NCBI GenBank assembly: GCA_017411235.1
Contig: JAFPMR010000156.1
Location: 1-9,684 of the forward strand
Source of the DNA: Bacilli bacterium
GTDB taxonomy: Bacteria; Bacillota_I; Bacilli_A; RF39; UBA660
DNA length: 9,684 nucleotides
Direction: 5' to 3'
Shown: positions 4,663 through 9,632 of the stretch, piece by piece
How the letters are laid out: the number at the start of each line of letters is the position of its first letter
How positions within the stretch are numbered: the first letter of the stretch is position 1
The notes under the pieces: generated by a model
Told to the model about the DNA's origin: nothing
Database searches by the model: none
The model's input: only the letters and a program-made list of their open reading frames with translations
Position numbers and translations under genes: made by a program

Positions 4663-5193
4663 ATGAAAGAGGTATGGAAAGATATTGAAGGATATGAGGG
4701 ACTATACAAAGTATCTAATTTAGGTAATGTAAAAAGTATGAAATATTTTCATCATGAAAAAGAAGGTATATTAATTGGTGGGATAAAAAAATATGGTTAT
4801 AGGCAAGTTATTTTAGTTAAAAAAGGCAAAGTTAAATATATGAATGTTCATAGATTGGTAGCACAAACATTTATACCGAATCCTTTAAATAAACCACAAA
4901 TAAATCATATAGATGGAAATAAATTAAATAATTGTGTAAATAATTTAGAATGGTGTACACCAAGTGAAAATCAAATTCATGCTTATAGAACAGGGTTAAA
5001 AAAACCTTTGTGTTCTGAAAAAAATAAATATTCAAAAAAAGTGAATCAATATGATGTGGAGAATAAATTAATAAAAACATATAATGCTGTACGTGAAGCT
5101 GCAAGAGAAAATGGGTTAAATCCTAGAGATATATCAAAATGTTGTCAAAATAAAAGAAAACAGGTTGGTGGATATAAATGGGAATATGCATAA
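4663..5193 (+). CDS. Free-standing HNH homing endonuclease (NUMOD4-HNH-NUMOD1)
   Basis: A 176-aa protein with three recognisable parts. NUMOD4 covers about residues 2-50 (EVWKDIEGYEGLYKVSNLGNV). The HNH nuclease spans about 60-108: NVHRLVAQTFIPNP, then the catalytic-type NHIDGNKLNN and NNLEWCTPSENQ. A NUMOD1-like DNA-binding repeat covers about 127-165 (VNQYDVENKLIKTYNAVREA). This is the standard layout of phage intron-like homing endonucleases, which cut an allele lacking the gene and spread by repair. No intron boundary is visible here; it sits between ssb and the next gene with a strong AGGAGG, so it is an intergenic invader. Its 3' end overlaps the following gene by 16 bp, showing close accommodation in the operon. 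Confidence 0.92.
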   Translation: MKEVWKDIEGYEGLYKVSNLGNVKSMKYFHHEKEGILIGGIKKYGYRQVILVKKGKVKYMNVHRLVAQTFIPNPLNKPQINHIDGNKLNNCVNNLEWCTPSENQIHAYRTGLKKPLCSEKNKYSKKVNQYDVENKLIKTYNAVREAARENGLNPRDISKCCQNKRKQVGGYKWEYA

Positions 5194-5657
5194 ATGAAAA
5201 AGAATATTTGTTTAATCCATTTCGAATAAAGGAAGTAAGCAATAATCAATTGCAAAAAATGTACGAAGAAACATATAAAAAATTATTACAAGAACCAAAT
5301 ACAATGTATGAGTATGCACATAACATAGAAATATATTCAAATTTAATGTATATATGTGGAGAATGCATTGCGAGATTTACCAGAGAAATAATTGAATTAA
5401 AAAACAAAATACAAATTGATACAGCGGTAAATCAAGTACAGGAACGTAATAATTGGAATGTAGAAAAAAATGGTAAAGCACCTGCAATAAGTTATTTCGA
5501 GGCATTAGCAACACGAATGAGTAGAGAAGATATAAACAGGTTAGCTGATAAAGAATGTTTTTTAAAAAGATTTAAGAATGCTTATGATAGTTTAGAAGTT
5601 AAAACAAATGCATTAAAAAAGAAATTAGAATCAATTAAGTATGAGGAATTTAATTAA
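5178..5657 (+). CDS. 159-aa early phage protein, helical, unknown function
   Basis: Begins inside the last 16 bp of the homing endonuclease gene, with GGTTGGTGG (5163-5171) as a modest Shine-Dalgarno. The sequence is mainly helical and amphipathic: LQKMYEETYKKLLQEPNTMY, then EIIELKNKIQ, a Gly/Pro-containing middle (NGKAPAISYFEALATRMS), then DSLEVKTNALKKKLESIK, likely coiled coil. Two cysteines (ICGEC) are isolated and probably not a zinc site. I have seen this general layout in proteins beside ssb and recombinase genes of Firmicute phages, without an assigned function. The endonuclease insertion may have changed its N-terminus, so the first few residues may not be ancestral. Confidence 0.72.
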   Translation: MGICINEKEYLFNPFRIKEVSNNQLQKMYEETYKKLLQEPNTMYEYAHNIEIYSNLMYICGECIARFTREIIELKNKIQIDTAVNQVQERNNWNVEKNGKAPAISYFEALATRMSREDINRLADKECFLKRFKNAYDSLEVKTNALKKKLESIKYEEFN

Positions 5658-5668
5658 TAGGAGAATAT

Positions 5669-5896
5669 ATGAAAATAGCTAATACAAAAAATATGTCAGA
5701 TAAGGAAGTATATAATTTATTAAATAATTTATCTAATAAAAATGTGAAAGTATGTTGTAAGTGTGGAGAAATATTATTTAAGCAAGATAGAATTACGTTA
5801 TATAGAGATGTTAGCAGTGTGCCAAAGAAATTATGCTCATTATGTAATGATTGCTATACTGAATTATTAGATTATTTAGGAGTAAATGATATTTAG
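5669..5896 (+). CDS. 75-aa zinc-finger protein
   Basis: AGGAG at 5659-5663 precedes the ATG by 5 nt. Cysteines at 29, 30 and 32 (VCCKCGE) and at 56, 59 and 62 (LCSLCNDC) would make one zinc-binding unit, with two more available than a four-ligand site needs. The form resembles a treble-clef or ribbon in which CxCG and CxxCxxC halves face each other. The N-terminal 25 residues form a polar helix (SDKEVYNLLNNLSNKN). It differs from the zinc ribbon upstream of ssb, so this operon carries two unrelated small zinc proteins. The function is unknown; nucleic-acid or protein binding is probable. Confidence 0.72.
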   Translation: MKIANTKNMSDKEVYNLLNNLSNKNVKVCCKCGEILFKQDRITLYRDVSSVPKKLCSLCNDCYTELLDYLGVNDI

Positions 5897-5911
5897 AGAA
5901 AGGAATTTTAA

Positions 5912-6418
5912 ATGAAGAGGTTATATTTAAGATTCAGGGAATGGTTGAAATATGTTAGAAATTATAAAAATAGCGAAGAAGAAGAAAATACAAGGGATTG
6001 TTTATTAAAGGAAAAATACAAAGAAATAGATGCATTAAAAAAAGAAATAAAGAATTGTGATTTTATGAATGAACAAAGAGCAGAACTAATGAAATTACAA
6101 GAAAAAAGAATACAAAATCAAAATAAAAAAATTAGGGAATTAAAATTAAGAGAAAAAGAATTTATTGAAAAAATAACTGATGATTTAAAAATAAGGGAAG
6201 ATTTAGAAAAGAAATTAAATGAAAAAGAACAATCAAGGAGAAAGAGTGCTGGTGTAGTAGGTGGCTTAAAGGCTAAAATAAATCAACTACAAAAAGAACT
6301 AGATAAAGATAACTACACAATAGAATATTACAGAAAAAGCAAGAAACCAACATTAGAGGAAATAAAAGCATACGAATATCAAAGAAAAGCAGTAGAAAAG
6401 AAAATAAAAAATAAATAA
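5912..6418 (+). CDS. Coiled-coil protein, 168 aa
   Basis: AAAGGA (5899-5904) precedes the ATG. About residues 25-135 are an almost uninterrupted charged coiled coil (for example KEKYKEIDALKKEIKN and LKLREKEFIEKI). Near residue 110 an RRKSAGVVGGLKAKI segment breaks the pattern; it is the most distinctive part and resembles a glycine-containing hinge found in other Firmicute phage coiled-coil proteins. The C-terminal end (KPTLEEIKAYEYQRKAVEKK) also looks conserved. No enzymatic motif is present. Sitting in the early operon it is more likely an accessory or host-interaction protein than a structural one. It is followed by a 115-nt gap, the largest inside the operon. Confidence 0.72.
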   Translation: MKRLYLRFREWLKYVRNYKNSEEEENTRDCLLKEKYKEIDALKKEIKNCDFMNEQRAELMKLQEKRIQNQNKKIRELKLREKEFIEKITDDLKIREDLEKKLNEKEQSRRKSAGVVGGLKAKINQLQKELDKDNYTIEYYRKSKKPTLEEIKAYEYQRKAVEKKIKNK

Positions 6419-6533
6419 ATATATTAAAAAGCCTAATGAATTTTCTAACAAAAGTTCACTCTTCTATCTGTCTATAGTTTACATGAGCGAGTTTGCAAGG
6501 CTTAGTTTGGCTCAATTTTATAAAGGAGAGATA

Positions 6534-7292
6534 ATGAAATTTGAAGAAATGATAAATACAATACAATTAGGAGATTGTTATGAATTGATAAAGAAAATTC
6601 CTGATAAAAGTATTGATTTGGTTTATATTGATATACCATATGAATATGAAAGTGGTGGTAAAGGTGGCAATTCATTTATTATAAGTGAAAAGGTAAAAGA
6701 AACATATCATGAAAAAATAAATCAATTTGCTTATGGTATAGACTATTCAATATTTGATGAATTATGCAGAGTAATGAAGAATATATATATATATATATGG
6801 TGTAGTAGAGATCAAATATTACCAATTACAAAATATTTTGTAGAACAAAAGAAATGTAGAGTAAATTATCTTGTATGGTGTAAGACAAATCCAACACCAT
6901 TTACAAATGATATGTGGCTTCCTGATATGGAATATTGTCTATGTTTTAAAGAGGCAAAAGCACCAAGATATAATGATGGAATAGAACTAAAAAGCAAATG
7001 GTATTTATCAAGTAAAAACAAAGAAGATAAAGACAATTTTATCCATCCAACTATAAAACCATTAGAGCTAGTTAAAAGACATATATTACATAGCACACAA
7101 AAAAATGACATAGTATTAGATTGCTTTTGTGGAAGTGGAACAACTTGTGTAGCAGCTAAAGAAACAGGAAGAAGATATATAGGAATGGAAATTGATCCTG
7201 AATATCACAAAATAGCAGTAGATAGATTAAATGGAATATTAGCAAATGGACAAATTACTTTTATGTATGACGATAAAGGAGAGATATTGTAA
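6534..7292 (+). CDS. Beta-class DNA (amino) methyltransferase
   Basis: The ATG at 6534 follows AAAGGAG (6522-6528), giving 252 aa. An in-frame ATG at 6483 adds 17 residues but has no ribosome binding site. Motif order is IV, variable target region, X, I, which defines the beta class of N6-adenine/N4-cytosine enzymes. Motif IV is YIDIPYEY (about residues 31-38), a DIPY variant of DPPY. Motif X is HPTIKPLELVKRH and motif I, the SAM site, is LDCFCGSGTT, followed by GRRYIGMEIDPEYH. It transfers methyl groups from SAM to DNA. No restriction gene is adjacent, so it is an orphan phage enzyme, probably protecting phage DNA or altering regulation. An (AT)9 tract lies inside the frame. The 115-nt upstream gap contains no clear promoter. 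Confidence 0.9.
   Translation: MKFEEMINTIQLGDCYELIKKIPDKSIDLVYIDIPYEYESGGKGGNSFIISEKVKETYHEKINQFAYGIDYSIFDELCRVMKNIYIYIWCSRDQILPITKYFVEQKKCRVNYLVWCKTNPTPFTNDMWLPDMEYCLCFKEAKAPRYNDGIELKSKWYLSSKNKEDKDNFIHPTIKPLELVKRHILHSTQKNDIVLDCFCGSGTTCVAAKETGRRYIGMEIDPEYHKIAVDRLNGILANGQITFMYDDKGEIL
6781..6798 (+). repeat. (AT)9 dinucleotide tract within the methyltransferase gene
   Basis: Eighteen bases of uninterrupted AT encode alternating Ile and Tyr before WCSRDQ. The tract is 2-bp periodic within a 3-bp reading frame, so gain or loss of one unit would frameshift the enzyme upstream of its SAM motif. This is the form of slipped-strand contingency loci, although general AT-richness could also produce it. 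Confidence 0.8.
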
Positions 7293-7375
7293 TGATTAAA
7301 TTTATACTAGGACTAATAACAGGAATAACAATAGTATTTATACTATGTGCATTAATAGTAGGTGGTGATAAGTAA
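7292..7375 (+). CDS. 27-aa single-helix membrane protein
   Basis: A 27-codon gene joined by TAATG overlaps at both ends, to the methyltransferase stop and to the next start. The protein is one hydrophobic helix (FILGLITGITIVFILCALIV) with Lys near the N-terminus and a short GGDK tail. Such single-span mini-proteins are common in phage early operons and easily missed. GGAGAG (7279-7284) upstream of the ATG and the exact coupling support translation. The function is unknown; it could modulate a membrane enzyme or act as a small exclusion factor. Confidence 0.7.
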   Translation: MIKFILGLITGITIVFILCALIVGGDK

Positions 7376-7731
7376 TGAATGATGAAATAAAAGAAATATT
7401 AGCATATTTTGAAGAATATGTAAAAATAACTGATATGCACGATAGTGAGCCAATGCTTAATTGGAAAGATTTAAAAATTGTATTAGATTACATAACTAAT
7501 TTACAACAAGAAAATAAAAAATTATCAAAGCAACATTTAGCAACAATAGATAAATTAATTGAAACACAACAAAGAATAGAAAAAGCAGTTGAATATATAG
7601 AAAAATCAAAGGAAATTAATTATAAAACGATAGACACTTTAAGTGAAGAAGTAAAATTATTAAAAGGAATATTAAACGGAGAAAATGTAATGCTAAATAA
7701 TATATTAAATATTTTAAATGGTAAGGAGTGA
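7375..7731 (+). CDS. 118-aa coiled-coil protein of unknown function
   Basis: Starts in a TAATG overlap with the tiny membrane protein. The N-terminal ~40 residues are acidic with an aromatic element (ILAYFEEYVKITDMHDSEPM, then LNWKDLKIVLDYI). From about 40 to 110 the sequence is a long heptad-rich coiled coil (NLQQENKKLSKQHLATIDKL). It ends with AAGGAG within its last codons, which serve as the ribosome binding site for the following small gene. Coiled-coil proteins with this LQQEN-type motif are common in Firmicute phage early regions, with no assigned role that I know. Confidence 0.75.
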   Translation: MNDEIKEILAYFEEYVKITDMHDSEPMLNWKDLKIVLDYITNLQQENKKLSKQHLATIDKLIETQQRIEKAVEYIEKSKEINYKTIDTLSEEVKLLKGILNGENVMLNNILNILNGKE

Positions 7732-7738
7732 TGAATAA

Positions 7739-7819
7739 ATGGCAAAAGACAGTAGCAAAGATGAAAATTGGTGGAGAAATGTAGAAACAATAGCAAAAGA
7801 TGAAAAAATTAGAGAATAA
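7739..7819 (+). CDS. 26-aa mini-protein
   Basis: The ATG at 7739 lies 10 nt after AAGGAG (7723-7728), slightly long but workable. The 26-residue product is charged, with a central NWWRNV containing two tryptophans, which is unusual in otherwise random AT-rich sequence. A competing ATG at 7731 overlaps the previous stop but is only 2 nt from the Shine-Dalgarno and stops after 17 codons. The gene overlaps the next frame by 20 bp. It is a plausible member of the dense run of small phage genes here, but coding status is only moderately supported. Confidence 0.4.
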   Translation: MAKDSSKDENWWRNVETIAKDEKIRE

Positions 7820-7979
7820 TAAAGACATTGTAATATTAAATGAATATGATGAAGAAATATCAGTTAAAGACTTTTTAGAAATGGTGGAAGAAAAGCAAGA
7901 AAACAATAATCCAGATAATTTTAATTACAATGTAAAAAATGTAGTTGGTTACAGATTTAGTGATAATGATTTTAGTTAG
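7800..7979 (+). CDS. 59-aa acidic protein of unknown function
   Basis: An ATG at 7800 opens a 59-codon frame to TAG at 7977-7979, filling what would otherwise be a gap before the next gene. The protein begins MKKLENNKDIVILNEYDEEI, continues with an acidic helix (VKDFLEMVEEKQENN) and ends in a Phe/Tyr-containing tail (NVVGYRFSDNDFS). Its ribosome binding site is poor, but overlap with the upstream mini-gene would allow coupled translation. The overall makeup, acidic with no cysteine, matches its operon neighbours. I do not recognise the family. Confidence 0.6.
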   Translation: MKKLENNKDIVILNEYDEEISVKDFLEMVEEKQENNNPDNFNYNVKNVVGYRFSDNDFS

Positions 7980-7990
7980 AGGAGAAATAA

Positions 7991-8269
7991 ATGACAATAG
8001 AACAAGCCCTAGAAATAGCACAATTTGATAATAACGATAATATACATTGCTTTCCATATTCGCCTTATGGAATATTAGGCATGATTTATTCAAAGAATGA
8101 TTTTATAAAGATATTAGAACAAGCCGATAGCATAGAAATAGGCGATGACATGGCAAGAAAAATGGAACATGCAATAGTTGTATATGTAGGAAAGAAATTG
8201 CTATATTTTGAGCATAATGAGGATAAATTAAAAGAAATAATGAAAGTAAAAAGAAAAGTAAGGAGATAA
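7991..8269 (+). CDS. 92-aa protein of unknown function
   Basis: The ATG at 7991 follows GAGGAG (7979-7984). The sequence has a mixed alpha/beta look: MTIEQALEIAQFDN, a Pro/Tyr-rich turn HCFPYSPYGILGMIYSKND, an acidic helix ILEQADSIEIGDD, a strand AIVVYVGKKLLYFEH, and a basic tail KVKRKVRR that may touch nucleic acid. It ends 1 nt before the start of the late regulator gene, whose AAGGAG lies within its last codons, so the two are co-translated. No family is recognised. Confidence 0.72.
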   Translation: MTIEQALEIAQFDNNDNIHCFPYSPYGILGMIYSKNDFIKILEQADSIEIGDDMARKMEHAIVVYVGKKLLYFEHNEDKLKEIMKVKRKVRR

Positions 8270-8270
8270 A

Positions 8271-8729
8271 ATGATCTATGAGGAATATGAAGCAATATGG
8301 AGTAAGATTCGCAAGATAGAAAAGGAATTATTTGACTTAATAAATAAAAGAGATGAATTATTTGATATGACACAACCAAAGTCAAGTAAATTTGATAAAG
8401 AAATAGTAGATGGAAAGAATCCAATTAATACAATAGAACAATATGTGATACAAAAGGAATACATGAACGAGAAAATCAATCAATTAAATCAAACATTGGA
8501 TGACAGGTATCAAATATTAAGAAGAAAAAGGGATGAATTAAAATTAAGCTTAAATATTTACGATAAAATATACTATCTAAGAATAGTAGAAAAGTTATCA
8601 CCAAAAAGAATGGCATATTTAATACCTTGTGATATATCAACTTTATATAAGAAAATAAAAAACATCGTAGATAAATATCCAATGCTAGAAGATTATTTAT
8701 ATGATAAGAAAAGTTTTAAAAAAAGATAA
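8271..8729 (+). CDS. ArpU/RinA-like late transcription regulator
   Basis: A 152-aa protein. The N-terminal ~90 residues are helical and charged with the motif MTQPKSSKFDKEIVDGKNPI. The C-terminal part, about 98-132 (YDKIYYLRIVEKLSPKRMAY, then ISTLYKKIKNIV), is a helix-turn-helix similar to sigma factor region 4. This arrangement and its place as the last early gene are typical of the ArpU/RinA group, which switch on late gene transcription in Firmicute phages. Phased GCCACTTT repeats begin 5 bp after its stop and abut an extended -10 box, a ready target. Binding there is inference. AAGGAG (8260-8265) supports the start. Confidence 0.75.
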   Translation: MIYEEYEAIWSKIRKIEKELFDLINKRDELFDMTQPKSSKFDKEIVDGKNPINTIEQYVIQKEYMNEKINQLNQTLDDRYQILRRKRDELKLSLNIYDKIYYLRIVEKLSPKRMAYLIPCDISTLYKKIKNIVDKYPMLEDYLYDKKSFKKR

Positions 8730-8733
8730 AGTC

Positions 8734-8765
8734 GCCACTTTCAGCCACTTTTAATATGCTATTAT
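8734..8765 (+). promoter_or_regulatory. Candidate late promoter with activator repeats
   Basis: GCCACTTT occurs at 8734-8741 and 8744-8751, exactly 10 bp apart. Nine bases later is TGCTATTAT (8757-8765), an extended -10 box. The second repeat covers the position expected for the -35 box, and no normal -35 is present. This is what a promoter driven by a sigma-region-4-like activator should look like. The start is expected near 8772. Confidence 0.65.
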
Positions 8766-8784
8766 GATAATGTGATTATTATCA
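8765..8784. promoter_or_regulatory. Dyad overlapping the late start site, operator candidate
   Basis: TGATAAT (8765-8771) and ATTATCA (8778-8784) form perfect 7-bp inverted arms around a 6-bp centre. The dyad runs from the end of the -10 box across the predicted +1. A bound dimer there would block late transcription. It is not followed by a T-run, so it is not a terminator. Confidence 0.45.
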
Positions 8785-9007
8785 GTATGTCACAGGAACT
8801 CGTACTGGCTTAATGCTAGTACACTAAATAATATACAAAAAAATTAAATTAAATACTTATATTTCTATATAAACCAAAAGTAATTTTATTTTTTTTATTT
8901 TTCAACCTTAAACTTTAGTATATTATTTAGTGTAGTATCATTAAACTGATACACAGTTCACCCCCATAAGAGCAGAAATGCTCTTTTTTTAATGAAAGGA
9001 AAGAAAA
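8772..9007 (+). promoter_or_regulatory. Structured 236-nt late leader
   Basis: No gene is visible here. The transcript can form: a hairpin, 8802-8809 with 8815-8822 (8 bp, 5-nt loop); a long-range helix, 8817-8836 with 8918-8937 (19 of 20 pairs, 16 consecutive at 8821-8836/8918-8933) around an 81-nt AT-rich loop; a hairpin, 8935-8940 with 8947-8952; and the terminator at 8968-8990. The long helix shares bases with both flanking hairpins, so they are alternatives. The loop contains AAACCAAAAGT (8871-8881), complementary to attenuator segments far upstream. The region may be a regulated leader or a separate late small RNA. Confidence 0.55.
8968..8990 (+). terminator. Intrinsic terminator just ahead of the tail genes
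   Basis: AAGAGCA (8968-8974) pairs with TGCTCTT (8979-8985) around a GAAA tetraloop, with a T-run to 8990. It lies only 17 nt before the tail chaperone ATG, and no promoter is visible between. Late transcription must read through it, so it is leaky or regulated. Confidence 0.82.
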
Positions 9008-9358
9008 ATGAAAAAAATAATTAATATTGATGGCAAAGAATATGAGATGAAAGCATCAGCATATACACAATTTGCTTATAAGAATTTAACAGGAAGAAGT
9101 TTATTAAAAGACATTCAAAACATTTCTACAGTAGCTGATAAAATAAATGATGATATGTCAATAATAGATCAAATAACAGAACCATTGCTAGATATAAGCT
9201 ATGTAATGATAGAAGAAGTAAATAAAGAACAAGTAAAGAGTAAAGAAGCATTTCTATTAAGTCTTGATTCTTTGTATGACAATTTAGATTGGATGCAAGA
9301 AGTTATTACATTAGCTATATCACCTTATTCCAGGCAACTACAAAACCAAGTCAAATAA
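9008..9358 (+). CDS. Tail assembly chaperone (gpG-like)
   Basis: A 116-aa protein resembling the siphovirus tail assembly chaperone group (Phage_TAC type): an opening IINIDGKEYEMKASAYTQFAYKN, then GRSLLKDI, an acidic middle, and the C-terminal LYDNLDWMQEVITLAISPYS. In lambda-like phages this protein, with its frameshifted longer form, holds the tape measure protein while the tail tube polymerises. The ribosome binding site AAAGGA lies 7 nt before the ATG. The second frame that follows matches the usual extension. The tape measure gene would be expected downstream, outside the window. It is the first late gene visible, directly after the leader terminator. Confidence 0.8.
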   Translation: MKKIINIDGKEYEMKASAYTQFAYKNLTGRSLLKDIQNISTVADKINDDMSIIDQITEPLLDISYVMIEEVNKEQVKSKEAFLLSLDSLYDNLDWMQEVITLAISPYSRQLQNQVK

Positions 9359-9539
9359 TACGAGTAACAAAGAATTTGATGAATATGAAGTAGTCGCATT
9401 GGCAAAAAGATTAAATATAACATTAGATGATATGAAAGAAATGAGTTTTGTATCGTTAGCAAATATATTATTGTCTAGTGTAGAGGAAGATACAGAACAA
9501 ACTGCTACACAACAAGATATAGATAGGTATTTTGGTTAG
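9315..9539 (+). CDS. Tail chaperone frameshift extension (gpT-like)
   Basis: The frame open from 9315 to TAG at 9537-9539 encodes NTSNKEFDEYEVVALAKRLN, then DDMKEMSFVSLANILLSSVE and an ending TQQDIDRYFG. This is the form of the second half of the frameshifted tail chaperone in Firmicute phages. It has no start codon near its beginning; the first in-frame ATG, at 9432, lies in the middle of the conserved part without a Shine-Dalgarno. It is in the +1 (equivalently -2) frame relative to the upstream gene, so ribosomes must shift between 9315 and 9358. A slip near AAA-TAA at 9353-9358 is one possibility; the exact site is not clear. Most such pairs use -1, so this is less usual. Confidence 0.72.
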   Translation, partial: LYHLIPGNYKTKSNNTSNKEFDEYEVVALAKRLNITLDDMKEMSFVSLANILLSSVEEDTEQTATQQDIDRYFG

Positions 9540-9548
9540 GAGGAAACA

Positions 9549-9632
9549 ATGGAAACAAGCACAGTGAATATAATTATAATTTGTATAACATTATTGTTAT
9601 TAGATTTAGTAACAACAGTTAGGAGGAAATAA
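9549..9632 (+). CDS. 27-aa membrane mini-protein between tail genes
   Basis: AGGAGG (9538-9543), overlapping the preceding stop, lies 5 nt before the ATG at 9549. The product has a hydrophobic helix (NIIIICITLLLLDLV) and ends TVRRK. The last codons, AGG AGG AAA, are themselves the Shine-Dalgarno of the next gene, whose ATG overlaps this stop as TAATG. Its existence could therefore be mainly to position translation of the following gene, but the clean hydrophobic segment suggests a real peptide. The function is unknown. Confidence 0.6.
   Translation: METSTVNIIIICITLLLLDLVTTVRRK

Noticed and set aside
6483..6533. Upstream in-frame start extending the methyltransferase by 17 residues
   Set aside because: No ribosome binding site, whereas the ATG at 6534 has AAAGGAG at proper spacing.
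7731..7784. 17-codon frame starting at the TGATG overlap
   Set aside because: Only 2 nt from the Shine-Dalgarno and very short; the ATG at 7739 in another frame is better placed.
7616..8682. Several - strand open frames of 67-112 aa
   Set aside because: All are mirrors of AT-rich + strand genes, rich in Phe, Ser, Leu and Ile, and overlap better supported coding frames.
8787..8813. Eight-codon leader peptide in the late leader
   Set aside because: No ribosome binding site and overlaps the stem of a stable hairpin.
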